A stretch of DNA of 64,000 bases from assembly GCF_000829825.1 (NCBI RefSeq), contig NZ_JXSL01000027.1, forward strand, positions 186,001 through 250,000. The letters run 5' to 3'. How positions within the stretch are numbered: position 1 is the first letter of the stretch; each line of letters starts with the position of its first letter. Positions 10,293-21,261 of the stretch are shown in pieces. The notes below the pieces were generated by a model that saw only the letters and a program-made list of their open reading frames with translations, was not told the origin of the DNA and ran no database searches. Made by a program: the position numbers and the translations under genes. The stretch is from Paramagnetospirillum magnetotacticum MS-1 (GTDB lineage Bacteria > Pseudomonadota > Alphaproteobacteria > Rhodospirillales > Magnetospirillaceae).

Positions 10293-12260
10293 ATGTCGGG
10301 CAGGACTATTTCGCTACGGTTTCGGTTGCTGGCCATTCCGGCGCTGGCGGCGCTGGGGCTGCTTGCCTTCGCCGTCGTGACCGTTCTGACTGTGCGCAAC
10401 GGCCAACTGGAAACGCGCCGGGTGCAGATCCACAGCGTCGTCGAATCCGCCATGAAAATCGCCGAGGCCTATCATGGCAAGGCCAAGAAGGGCGAGATGA
10501 CCGAGGATGCGGCCAAGACGGCTGCGCTCGTCGCCATCGGCATGATCCGCTTCGATGGCGATAATTACCTGTGGGTCAATGACCTGGAGGGCAACCTGCT
10601 CATGCATCCCTTCCGGCCCAAGGAAGTGGGCAAGAGCATGCTGGAGGTGAAGGATTCCGCCGGTAAGTTCATCTATCGTGCCTTTGTCGCCGCGGGGCGC
10701 GACGGCGGCGGTCTGGTGGAGTATGTGGGCCGCCGTCCCGGGGCGGATTCCTACGACTCTCCCAAGCTTGCCCAGATCATTCCCTATACTCCATGGGGTT
10801 GGGGGATCGGCACCGGCGTCTATATCGACGACGTGGAGGCCGTGACCCGTGCGGCGGTGGTCAAGGTCGGGTTGATCGCACTGGTCATTCTGGGCATTGT
10901 CTCGGGCGTTTCCGCCTGGATCGGCATGCGCATCGGTTCGCGCGTCCATCGTCAGGCCGAGACCATGCTGCATCTGGCCGAGGGTGATCTGGACGTCGAG
11001 GTTGAACAAGATGGTATCCGTGACGAGATCGGTGAAATCGCGGAAGCCGTGGCGGTGTTCAAGCGCAACGCTATCGAAAAACGTCGTCTGGAGGAAGCGA
11101 ACCTGGCCGACCAGGAGGCCCGCAATCGCCGTCAGGAGGCAATCGAGCGTCTGACCGCGGATTTCAATCAGAGCGTCGAGGGCGTGCTGCATTCAGTCTC
11201 GACTTCGACCTCGCAATTGCGGGTGTCGGCCGAGTCTCTCTCCCATGTGGCGGACGGCACCAGCCGCAATGCGTCCAGCGTTGCCGCCGCCGCCGAACAG
11301 GCCTCGGTCAACGTGGAAACCGTGGCTGCGGCTGCCGAGGAAATGTCCGCCTCCCAAGGTGAGATCGCGGGCCAGGTCGCCCGTTCCTCCGAGGTCGCCG
11401 AACGGGCCGCCCATGACGTGCGTCATATCGACGAGATCGTCCAGGGGCTTTCCGCGGCGACGGGCCGTATCGGCGATATCGCCGGTATCATCAACGATAT
11501 CGCTGCCCAGACCAATCTTCTGGCGCTGAACGCCACCATCGAGGCGGCGAGGGCGGGCGAGGCGGGCAAGGGCTTTGCCGTGGTGGCCAATGAGGTGAAA
11601 AACCTCGCCAACCAGACCGCCAGGGCCACCGAGGAAATCGGGATCCATATCAAGGCGGTCCAGGATGTCAGCCAAGAGACGGCCGAGGCGGTAAGGGCCA
11701 TCGGTGAAACCATCGCCACCGTTCACGAGACGGCGACCGCCATCGCTGCGGCTGTCGAGGAGCAAAGTGCCGCCACCAACGAAATCGCCCGCAATGTCCA
11801 CGAGGCCTCCATCGGCACGCGCAGTGTCACCGAAACCATTTCGGAGGTCAGCGCGGGGGCGGGCACCACTGGCGATTCCGCCAAGGCGCTGTTCGATACC
11901 GCCAATGAGCTGAACTCGCGGACGTCGGAACTGACCTCCGAGATCAAAGATTTCCTTGCGGCATTGCATCAGACGGGCAATCGGCGCCAATTCGAACGAT
12001 TCAGCGTGAGCATCACGGCCACGGTCGATGGCCGGTCTTGCCGAACCCAGGATCTTTCGGCGGGCGGAGCCTGTCTCGACGTGGATCTGGGATTGCAATC
12101 GGGAACCAGGGTGAGCGTCTCGCTGGATGGCGGCGAACTAATTCTGGCCCGTGTTGTGGATGTGGAAGGGGGGCGCACCCATTTGCAATTCGCCCTGGAT
12201 GCTCGGACCCAGGCGGGACTGGAAGGCCGTCTTGATGGGTGGCGCCGTCAGGCCGCATGA
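10293..12260 (+). CDS. Cache chemoreceptor with C-terminal PilZ (c-di-GMP) domain
   Basis: This 655-residue receptor has a first membrane segment near 10-30, a single-cache sensor ([33 protein letters not shown]), a second membrane segment near 190-210, HAMP, and a complete signalling hairpin. After residue 560 comes a PilZ domain with both ligand motifs: R564-R565-x3-R569 and DLSAGG (587-592). c-di-GMP should therefore bind the receptor directly and tune taxis. The Azospirillum brasilense aerotaxis receptor Tlp1 has the same kind of tail. GGGAGGGG at optimal spacing supports the ATG at 10293. Sensory ligand unknown; energy or oxygen taxis is a reasonable guess. Confidence 0.93.
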   Translation: MSGRTISLRFRLLAIPALAALGLLAFAVVTVLTVRNGQLETRRVQIHSVVESAMKIAEAYHGKAKKGEMTEDAAKTAALVAIGMIRFDGDNYLWVNDLEGNLLMHPFRPKEVGKSMLEVKDSAGKFIYRAFVAAGRDGGGLVEYVGRRPGADSYDSPKLAQIIPYTPWGWGIGTGVYIDDVEAVTRAAVVKVGLIALVILGIVSGVSAWIGMRIGSRVHRQAETMLHLAEGDLDVEVEQDGIRDEIGEIAEAVAVFKRNAIEKRRLEEANLADQEARNRRQEAIERLTADFNQSVEGVLHSVSTSTSQLRVSAESLSHVADGTSRNASSVAAAAEQASVNVETVAAAAEEMSASQGEIAGQVARSSEVAERAAHDVRHIDEIVQGLSAATGRIGDIAGIINDIAAQTNLLALNATIEAARAGEAGKGFAVVANEVKNLANQTARATEEIGIHIKAVQDVSQETAEAVRAIGETIATVHETATAIAAAVEEQSAATNEIARNVHEASIGTRSVTETISEVSAGAGTTGDSAKALFDTANELNSRTSELTSEIKDFLAALHQTGNRRQFERFSVSITATVDGRSCRTQDLSAGGACLDVDLGLQSGTRVSVSLDGGELILARVVDVEGGRTHLQFALDARTQAGLEGRLDGWRRQAA

Positions 12261-12345
12261 AAACCGGCCCCGCCCTTGACCCTGTCGGGCCGCGAAGCTA
12301 GGGTTGCGGCGATTTCGCTGCAACCTGATTGAATGGCGGTTTTCC

Positions 12346-13230
12346 ATGGGTAATGTCGGGACCAAGAAGCCGAGCTTCCAAAGCCTGATCCTCACCTTGC
12401 AGGCTTTCTGGGCCGAGCAGGGCTGCGTCATCCTCCAGCCCTATGACATGGAGGTGGGTGCCGGGACCTTCCATCCCGCCACCACGCTGCGGGCGCTGGG
12501 GCCGGACCATTGGAAATGCGCCTATGTCCAGCCCTCGCGCCGCCCCAAGGACGGCCGTTACGGCGAGAATCCCAACCGGTTGCAGCATTACTACCAGTAT
12601 CAGGTGCTGCTGAAGCCTTCGCCGCCCAATGCCCAGGAACTCTATCTGGAAAGCTTGAAGCGTCTCGGGATCGACCCGCTGGCCCATGATATCCGCTTCG
12701 TCGAGGACGACTGGGAAAGCCCGACTTTGGGTGCCTGGGGCCTGGGCTGGGAAGTGTGGTGCGACGGCATGGAGGTGACCCAGTTCACCTATTTCCAGCA
12801 GGTGGGCGGCATCGAATGCGACCCGGTTGCGGTAGAGCTGACCTACGGCCTTGAGCGTCTGGCCATGTATATCCAGGGCGTGGAGAACGTCTATGACCTG
12901 GACTTCAACGGCGACGGCGTCACCTATGGCGACGTGTTCCTTCAGGCCGAGAGGGAATACTCCGCCCATAATTTCGAGCATGCGGATACCGACATGCTCC
13001 TGCAGCACTTCCTCGACGCCGAGACCGAGTGCAAGAACCTGCTGGACAAGGGCGTGGCGCTGCCCGCCTACGACCAGTGCATCAAGGCGAGCCATCGCTT
13101 CAACCTGCTGGACGCGCGCGGCGTGATCTCGGTCACCGAGCGCCAGGCCTATATCGGCCGCGTCCGTGCCCTGGCCAAGGCCTGCTGTGAAGGCTGGCTG
13201 GCGTCCCGAACCAACAAGGTGGAGGGCTGA
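12346..13230 (+). CDS. glyQ: Glycyl-tRNA synthetase alpha subunit
   Basis: The 294-residue catalytic subunit of the bacterial alpha2beta2 glycyl-tRNA synthetase charges tRNA-Gly. Class II features are evident: [20 protein letters not shown] near the start, [20 protein letters not shown], and [20 protein letters not shown]. The start at ATG 12346 matches the usual family N terminus; an upstream in-frame codon would add 14 unlike residues. It is followed after three bases by glyS, so the two subunits are co-translated. Confidence 0.97.
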   Translation: MGNVGTKKPSFQSLILTLQAFWAEQGCVILQPYDMEVGAGTFHPATTLRALGPDHWKCAYVQPSRRPKDGRYGENPNRLQHYYQYQVLLKPSPPNAQELYLESLKRLGIDPLAHDIRFVEDDWESPTLGAWGLGWEVWCDGMEVTQFTYFQQVGGIECDPVAVELTYGLERLAMYIQGVENVYDLDFNGDGVTYGDVFLQAEREYSAHNFEHADTDMLLQHFLDAETECKNLLDKGVALPAYDQCIKASHRFNLLDARGVISVTERQAYIGRVRALAKACCEGWLASRTNKVEG

Positions 13231-13233
13231 GCC

Positions 13234-15300
13234 ATGGCCGAGTTCCTGCTTGAAATCTTCTCCGAGGAAATCCCCGCCCGCATGCAGGCGCGCGCCGCCG
13301 ACGATCTGCGCGGTATGGTGACCGATGGTCTGGCCAAGAACGGCATCACCTTCGACGCGGTGCGCTCCTATGTCACGCCGCGTCGTCTGGTGCTGGTGAT
13401 CGAAGGGCTGCCTCTGGCTGGCCCCGACGTGTCGGAAGAAAAGCGCGGGCCCCGTGTCGGCTCTCCCGCCCAGGCCATGGAGGGCTTCCTCAAGTCCACC
13501 GGAATGAGCGTCGAGCAACTTGAACAGCGCGACACCGGCAAGGGCGTGTTCTACTTCGCGGTGATCAACCGCAAGGGCCGCCCCACGGCCGAGGTGCTTT
13601 CCGAGGTGGTCGAGGCCACCATGGCCGCCTTCCCCTGGCCCAAGAGCCAGCGCTGGGGCGCCAATTCCATTCGCTGGGTCCGCCCGATCCAGTCCATCCT
13701 GGCCCTGTTCGAGGGCCATGTGGTGCCTGTGGAATTCGGCCCGGCCAAGTCCGGCGACATGACTTGTGGCCATCGCTTCCTGGCGCCAGAATCCTTCCGG
13801 GTCAAGGACTTCGCCGATTACCTCGCCCGGCTGCGCCACGCCAAGGTGATGCTCGACCCCGTAGAGCGCCGTCACGCTATTCTGTCGGGTGCGGAAGCCC
13901 TGGCGGCGGCTGAAGGCCTGACCTTGAAGGCCGATGACGGATTGCTGGCCGAGGTCACCGGCCTGGTGGAATGGCCGGTTCCCCTGGTGGGCTCTATCGA
14001 CGACAAGTTCATGGATGTGCCGGCCGAGGTGCTGATCACCTCCATGCGCGCTCACCAGAAGTATTTCTCGCTGCTCAAGGCGGACGGCTCCCTGGCCTCG
14101 CGCTTTGTGGTGATCTCCAATATGGAGACGACGGACGGCGGAAGCGCGGTGGTGGCGGGCAATCAGCGCGTGCTGCGCGCGCGGCTGTCCGACGCCAAGT
14201 TCTTCTGGGACACCGACCGCAAGCAGCGTCTGGAGTCTCGCCTGCCCAAGCTGGCCGAGCGCACCTTCTATGCCAGCCTCGGCACCGTGGCCGACAAGGT
14301 GGAACGTATCGCCGGTCTGGCGGGCAACATCGCCGACATGATTGGGGCCGACAAGGCTCTGGCGGAACGGGCCGCAAGGCTGGCCAAGGCCGATCTGTCT
14401 TCCGAACTGGTGGGTGAATTCCCCGAGCTTCAGGGGCTGATGGGCCGCTATTACGCGCTGAACGATGGCGAAAATCCCCTGGTGGCCGACGCCATCGCCG
14501 CCCATTACGCGCCCCAGGGCCCTTCGGATAGCTGCCCGACGGCGCCGGTGTCGGTGGCCGTCGCCCTGGCCGACAAGATCGATTCCCTGGTCGGCTTCTT
14601 TGCCATCAACGAGCGGCCGACCGGGTCCAAGGACCCCTTCGCGCTGCGCCGCGCCGCGCTGGGCATCATCCGTCTGGTGCTGGAGAACGGACTGCGCCTG
14701 CCCCTGTCCCAGGTCATCTTCCTGGCCTCGGGACATTTCAAGGCGACCTTGGTGCAAGCGCCGGGCGAAGTGGCCCGCGACCTGCTGAACTTCTTCGCCG
14801 ACCGGCTGGCGGTGGCGCTGAAGGAGAAGGGGGTGCGCCACGATCTCATCACCGCCATTTTCTCGTTGGGCGGCGAGGATGATCTGGTCCGCCTGTTGAA
14901 GCGGGTGGACGCCCTGGGTGCCTTCCTGGCCTCCGACGACGGCGCCAATCTGCTGATCGCCTATCGCCGCGCCGCCAATATCGTGCGCATCGAGGAGAAG
15001 AAGGACGCGACCCTGTTCACCGGTTCCGCCGATTTGGCCCTGCTGCGCCAGGACGAGGAGAAAGCCCTTGAACTCGCCCTGTCCAAGGTCGGTCAGGAAG
15101 TGAAGAACGCCCTTGCCACCGAGGATTTCGCCGCCGCCATGGCGGCTCTGGCCCGGTTGCGCCGTCCCGTGGACGCTTTCTTCGACAAGGTGACGGTTAA
15201 TGCCGACGAGGCCGACCTGCGGGTCAACCGCCTGAAGCTGCTGGCCATGATCGGTTCGGCCATGGGCGGATTGGCCGACTTCTCGAAGGTCGAGGGGTGA
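13234..15300 (+). CDS. glyS: Glycyl-tRNA synthetase beta subunit
   Basis: The 688-residue beta subunit handles tRNA recognition. The N-terminal stretch [20 protein letters not shown] is the family hallmark; the middle contains [13 protein letters not shown] and the HD-like segment, and the C terminus carries the DALR anticodon-binding region ending in NRLKLLAMI. Length is standard. It begins three bases after glyQ and ends in a terminator before ppdK. Confidence 0.97.
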   Translation: MAEFLLEIFSEEIPARMQARAADDLRGMVTDGLAKNGITFDAVRSYVTPRRLVLVIEGLPLAGPDVSEEKRGPRVGSPAQAMEGFLKSTGMSVEQLEQRDTGKGVFYFAVINRKGRPTAEVLSEVVEATMAAFPWPKSQRWGANSIRWVRPIQSILALFEGHVVPVEFGPAKSGDMTCGHRFLAPESFRVKDFADYLARLRHAKVMLDPVERRHAILSGAEALAAAEGLTLKADDGLLAEVTGLVEWPVPLVGSIDDKFMDVPAEVLITSMRAHQKYFSLLKADGSLASRFVVISNMETTDGGSAVVAGNQRVLRARLSDAKFFWDTDRKQRLESRLPKLAERTFYASLGTVADKVERIAGLAGNIADMIGADKALAERAARLAKADLSSELVGEFPELQGLMGRYYALNDGENPLVADAIAAHYAPQGPSDSCPTAPVSVAVALADKIDSLVGFFAINERPTGSKDPFALRRAALGIIRLVLENGLRLPLSQVIFLASGHFKATLVQAPGEVARDLLNFFADRLAVALKEKGVRHDLITAIFSLGGEDDLVRLLKRVDALGAFLASDDGANLLIAYRRAANIVRIEEKKDATLFTGSADLALLRQDEEKALELALSKVGQEVKNALATEDFAAAMAALARLRRPVDAFFDKVTVNADEADLRVNRLKLLAMIGSAMGGLADFSKVEG

Positions 15301-15362
15301 GGCTCGGGGGGGAAAGCGGTACTACCTATTTTCAATCCCTCTGGGACGTAGCATGATGAGAT

Positions 15363-15397
15363 CCGCGTCGTCGAAAGCGGCGCGGTTTTTCCTTTTT
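15363..15397 (+). terminator. Rho-independent terminator of glyQS
   Basis: An 8-bp stem (CCGCGTCG with CGGCGCGG, one G-U pair), a seven-base loop and TTTTTCCTTTTT, 60 bases after the glyS stop. Because it lies only 24 bases before ppdK, it could also act as an attenuator for read-through. Confidence 0.8.
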
Positions 15398-15420
15398 CTG
15401 GATTGGGGACGAGATCAGCC

Positions 15421-18105
<2,685 letters not shown>

Positions 18106-18115
18106 CGGCTTAAGG

Positions 18116-18139
18116 AAAAGGACCCTTCGGGGTCCTTTT
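18116..18139 (+). terminator. Terminator of ppdK with UUCG tetraloop
   Basis: A perfect 10-bp stem, AAAAGGACCC and GGGTCCTTTT, around a TTCG loop, 10 bases after the ppdK stop. The A-rich 5' arm and T-rich 3' arm make it potentially bidirectional. Confidence 0.92.
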
Positions 18140-18213
18140 CTGCTTTCCAGGGCTGGAACCCGGAGCAATACCATACTAAGGTCATCGGCGGTTCCCACGG
18201 GAGGCGCTTGCAT

Positions 18214-18624
18214 ATGACCACGTCCGAAGATGCCGATTTCACCGCCTGGATGTCCCAAAAGGAATTCATGGTTGTGGAAGATGTGAGTTCGGCCCGCATG
18301 CTCGAAGCCAGTCTGCTGCGCGGGCTTGGGGCCAAGAAGGTGACTCCCGCCACCGATGGGGCCGATGCCCTGGCCAAGCTCGACCACGCCGAACAGGTGC
18401 CCGACATCATCATCAGCGACTGGATCATGCCGGATGTGGATGGTCTGGCTTTGCTGGAGGCGGCCAAGGCCAAATATCCCGACGTCAAATTCATCATGCT
18501 GACCGGCAAGACGGATCTGGACGATGTGCGCGTGGCCCGCGGAAAGGGGGTCGACGGCTATATCGCCAAGCCCTTCACCAAGGAAAGTCTGGTGGCGGCC
18601 CTGAAGAAGCTGGTGAAGGGCTGA
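18214..18624 (+). CDS. Single-domain CheY-like response regulator
   Basis: The 136-residue protein is a lone receiver domain: acidic pair in VVEDVSS, phospho-acceptor Asp69 in IISDWIMPDVDG, Thr in MLTGKT and Lys in IAKPF. Without an output domain it should act by protein contact, as CheY does on the flagellar switch, or as a phosphate sink. GGGAGG sits nine bases before ATG 18214; a TTG six bases earlier is less likely. It stands alone between the ppdK terminator and the COG4315 gene, with no che genes nearby, so its kinase cannot be named. Confidence 0.88.
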   Translation: MTTSEDADFTAWMSQKEFMVVEDVSSARMLEASLLRGLGAKKVTPATDGADALAKLDHAEQVPDIIISDWIMPDVDGLALLEAAKAKYPDVKFIMLTGKTDLDDVRVARGKGVDGYIAKPFTKESLVAALKKLVKG

Positions 18625-18709
18625 AATTATTTTTCACCCTGTGGAATAATCCCGACTGCCGCCCGTTCTCTCCCATATGGCCCATGTGGAGCCACACTCG
18701 GAGGGAACC

Positions 18710-19084
18710 ATGAATATTCGCAGCCTCACCGTCTTCGCCGCCGCGCTCGTCATCAGCTCGGCCGCCCTGGCCGCTCCGGTCAAGCAGGGTCAGTCTTCTC
18801 TGGGCGCCGTGCTCACCGATGAGAAGGGCATGACCCTTTACACCTTCGACAAGGATGCGCCCGGCATGTCCGCCTGTGTGGATGCCTGCGCCCAGAACTG
18901 GCCGCCGCTGATGGCCGCTGGCGGGGCCATGGCCGAGGGCGATTACACGGTGATCAAGCGGGCCGATGGTTCCATGCAATGGGCCTATAAGGGCAAGCCG
19001 CTCTACACCTGGGCCAAGGATGCCAAGCCGGGCGATACCACCGGCGAAGGCTTCAAGGATATTTGGCACGCCGCCAAGCCGTAG
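18710..19084 (+). CDS. Secreted COG4315 (Lipoprotein_15 repeat) protein
   Basis: A signal peptide (residues 1-20, ending AALAAP) precedes about 105 residues containing two copies of the Yx(F/W)xxD repeat: LYTFDKDAPGMSACVDAC and LYTWAKDAKPGD, each followed by a W/N-rich strand. The family is widespread and of unknown function; no lipobox Cys is present at the cleavage site, so it should be periplasmic or secreted and not lipidated. It lies 14 bases before an ECF sigma gene, so it may be a target or sensor partner of that regulator. GGAGGG precedes the ATG at 18710. Confidence 0.83.
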   Translation: MNIRSLTVFAAALVISSAALAAPVKQGQSSLGAVLTDEKGMTLYTFDKDAPGMSACVDACAQNWPPLMAAGGAMAEGDYTVIKRADGSMQWAYKGKPLYTWAKDAKPGDTTGEGFKDIWHAAKP

Positions 19085-19098
19085 CCATATAAGCTTGC

Positions 19099-19605
19099 AT
19101 GAGCAAGATAGAGAGCCAGATCGAAGCGGAAATCCCCGGATTGCGGCGCTATGCCCGCGCCCTGTCCGGGGATGTCTCCCAGGCCGACGACCTCGTCCAG
19201 GATTGCCTGGAACGGGCGCTTTCCCGGCTGACTCTGTGGCGCCGCGACAGCAACTTGCGGGCCTGGCTCTTCACCATCTTGCGTCATGTCTGGATCGACG
19301 AATTGCGGCGGCGAAAGATACGCCCGGAACTCAACGGTATGGATGATGTCATGGACTCTGCCGCGACGGCGCCCAATCAGATGGACCGGCTCGCGGTGCG
19401 CGATCTGGGCGCCGCCTTGGCCCTGCTGGCCCCGGAGCAGCGCGAGGCCGTCCTGCTGGTCGGGCTGGAAGCGATGAGCTATGCCGAAGTGGCCGCGGTT
19501 ACCGGCGTGCCGGTGGGCACCGTGATGTCGCGCTTGAAACGCGGCCGTGACCGTCTGGCCCTGTTGATGCACGGCGGCGAGGCCGCCCTACGGAGAGTGA
19601 AATGA
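19099..19605 (+). CDS. ECF-family RNA polymerase sigma factor
   Basis: The 168-residue protein has only sigma regions 2 and 4. Region 2 includes QADDLVQDCLERAL and NLRAWLFTILRHVWID; region 4 includes LAPEQREAVLLVGLE, the helix-turn-helix SYAEVAAVTGVPVGTVMSRL and RGRDRL. It directs RNA polymerase to a small stress regulon. Its last four bases overlap the start of the anti-sigma gene (ATGA), the usual arrangement for an ECF/anti-sigma pair. The inducing stress is not visible; the upstream COG4315 gene may be in the regulon. Confidence 0.93.
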   Translation: MSKIESQIEAEIPGLRRYARALSGDVSQADDLVQDCLERALSRLTLWRRDSNLRAWLFTILRHVWIDELRRRKIRPELNGMDDVMDSAATAPNQMDRLAVRDLGAALALLAPEQREAVLLVGLEAMSYAEVAAVTGVPVGTVMSRLKRGRDRLALLMHGGEAALRRVK

Positions 19606-20363
19606 GCGCCCCGGTTTCCGACGACGACCTGCTGTCCTACGTGGATGGCGTCCTTGCCCCCGAACGGGTGGCCGAGGTGGAGTCGTGGCTGGAGACCAAT
19701 CCCCGTGACGCCGAACGGGTGCGCCAGTGGCGCGAGCAGATGGACGGCCTGCACCGCCTGTTCGACCCGGTACTGGACGAGACCGTGCCCGACCATCTCA
19801 GCGTGGCGGCCATCAGGCGCCGCCGTTCGTCATCCTGGATGATGCCCCTGATCCGTATCGCCGCCATGGTTCTTCTGGTCCTGGCCGGAGGAGTGGGTGG
19901 CTGGTGGTTGCGTGGCGGCACGGGCTCTGCCCAGGCCCCTGGCGCCATGGTCGCCGCCGAGGCCCTGTCCGCTCATGTGGTTTTTGCCGCCGAGATCCGC
20001 CATCCCGTGGAAGTAGGCGCGGGGGAGCGAGCCCATCTGGTGGCCTGGCTGTCCAAGCGCCTGGGGTCGGAGCTGAAGGTTCCCGACCTCTCGGCGGCCG
20101 GATTTTCCCTGGTCGGCGGGCGGTTGCTGCCCGCCGCCTCGGGTCCTGCCGCCCAGTTCATGTACGAGAACGGCGACGGACGCCGGGTGACGCTCTATCT
20201 GCGGCGCAATCCCGAAGGGTCAGAGACGGCGTTCCGGTTCGCCGCCCAAGGCCGGGTGGAGGCCTTCTACTGGCTTGACGGGCCGCTGGGCTATGCCCTG
20301 GCTGGCGATGTGGATCGCGAGCGTCTGATGGAAATGGCCAAGGCCGTCTATCACCAATTATAA
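19602..20363 (+). CDS. Transmembrane anti-sigma factor
   Basis: The 253-residue protein starts with a short anti-sigma domain (DDDLLSYVDGVLAPERVAEV, residues 7-60), which resembles those of RskA/FecR-type regulators and lacks the HxxxCxxC zinc motif. A single membrane helix follows near residues 84-104, then a periplasmic domain of about 150 residues that would sense the signal. It should hold the adjacent ECF sigma factor at the membrane until proteolysis or a ligand releases it. Coupling through the ATGA overlap supports the pairing. Confidence 0.88.
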   Translation: MSAPVSDDDLLSYVDGVLAPERVAEVESWLETNPRDAERVRQWREQMDGLHRLFDPVLDETVPDHLSVAAIRRRRSSSWMMPLIRIAAMVLLVLAGGVGGWWLRGGTGSAQAPGAMVAAEALSAHVVFAAEIRHPVEVGAGERAHLVAWLSKRLGSELKVPDLSAAGFSLVGGRLLPAASGPAAQFMYENGDGRRVTLYLRRNPEGSETAFRFAAQGRVEAFYWLDGPLGYALAGDVDRERLMEMAKAVYHQL

Positions 20364-20523
20364 AACCCCCGCAGACATCAAAATCTCCCGCGAAAAATGG
20401 TGTCCCTTGAGGGCATTGAGTCCGTTCGACTTTACCAAAGTCACGGAGATGAACTTTCCGTAATGAGACCTTCAGGGTCCGGTCGTCCGGAGTTATTTCG
20501 GAAATGCCAAGGGAGTTCGATCG
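20364..20523 (+). promoter_or_regulatory. Leader of the heme-copper/cytochrome b operon with a 15-bp palindrome
   Basis: The 160 bases before the operon must hold its promoter. They contain a perfect inverted repeat GACTTT-ACC-AAAGTC at 20428-20442 and a second short one, TCCGG-TCGT-CCGGA, about 40 bases later. Either could be an operator; neither matches the FNR/Dnr box TTGAT-N4-ATCAA well. AAGGGAG at 20508-20514 is the ribosome site of the first small gene. Confidence 0.4.
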
Positions 20524-20685
20524 ATGTCCAATTCAATCGAAGGCAAGGAGGAGGAGCAGATTCCGGTGATGCAGCGCATCCTGGATAATCCGTTCCTGCT
20601 TCTCTTTATCGGTGTGGTGGTTCCGGCGGTTTCCTACACGATCTGGGGGATCATGGAAGTCGCCCAGTTACCGATAGCCAAGTAA
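20524..20685 (+). CDS. Small single-span membrane protein heading the oxidase-like operon
   Basis: A 53-residue product, MSNSIEGKEEEQIPV at the start, then one hydrophobic helix at about residues 22-46 (NPFLLLFIGVVVPAVSYTIW) and a short polar tail. The ATG follows AAGGGAG at nine bases and the stop is 14 bases before the CuA-subunit gene. Heme-copper oxidases often have one-helix accessory subunits (for example CbaD of ba3 oxidase), so a structural role next to subunits I and II is likely. Sequence identity with a named family was not recognised. It is easily missed by gene callers because of its size. Confidence 0.72.
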   Translation: MSNSIEGKEEEQIPVMQRILDNPFLLLFIGVVVPAVSYTIWGIMEVAQLPIAK

Positions 20686-20699
20686 GGGAGGGATAATAC

Positions 20700-21245
20700 A
20701 TGTCTATTACTCCTCCAGAACAAAAAGTCTGGTTCAACGAGCCCGTCGAGAAGACCGAGGTGATCTGGGTGCTTATCGCACTCACCTGGGCGCTTATCAT
20801 GTTCGCCATGATGCCGCTCTGGCACCTCAAGGGCACCCAGAACATGTCCAACGAAGCCTATCGCATCCAGCCGGATGTGTATCAGGCCCGCGTGGACGCG
20901 TTCGTCGAGAAGTTCAAGGTTGGCGAGGAAGGTCACGCCAAGACCCCGGTGGTTCGTCCCCCGGCCGGTTCCGACGTGTACATGATGGCCCGCCTTTGGG
21001 AATGGTATCCGGTTCTCGAGCTCGAAAAGGGCAAGAGCTACCGCCTGCATCTGTCGTCGCTGGATTGGCAGCATGGGTTCTCCGTGCAGCCCGCCAACAT
21101 CAACCTGCAGGTCCATCCCGGCATCGACGAGGTGGTGACCATCACCCCGACCGATAGCGGCGATTTCGGCATCATCTGCAACGAATATTGCGGTATCGGC
21201 CACCACACCATGCTCGGAAAAATCCGAGTCGTGGCTGGCAAGTAA
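20700..21245 (+). CDS. CuA-containing heme-copper oxidase subunit II (ba3/NOR-like)
   Basis: The 181-residue protein has one N-terminal membrane helix (about residues 22-42) and a periplasmic cupredoxin domain. The binuclear CuA motif is complete: Cys160, Glu162, Cys164, His168 and Met171 in CNEYCGIGHHTM, with the distal His in LDWQHGFS. The single helix and short length match B-family (ba3-like) enzymes, not aa3 subunit II. CuA takes electrons from cytochrome c and passes them to the catalytic subunit encoded 16 bases downstream. A strong ribosome site (GGGAGGG) precedes the ATG. Confidence 0.92.
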   Translation: MSITPPEQKVWFNEPVEKTEVIWVLIALTWALIMFAMMPLWHLKGTQNMSNEAYRIQPDVYQARVDAFVEKFKVGEEGHAKTPVVRPPAGSDVYMMARLWEWYPVLELEKGKSYRLHLSSLDWQHGFSVQPANINLQVHPGIDEVVTITPTDSGDFGIICNEYCGIGHHTMLGKIRVVAGK

Positions 21246-21261
21246 TCGAGGGGGAGCGCAA

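Noticed and set aside
12298-14841. Very long open frame antisense to glyQ-glyS
   Set aside because: It mirrors high-GC codon bias of the real synthetase genes; composition (His, Gly, Gln-rich) is typical of a shadow frame and no ribosome site or family match is seen.
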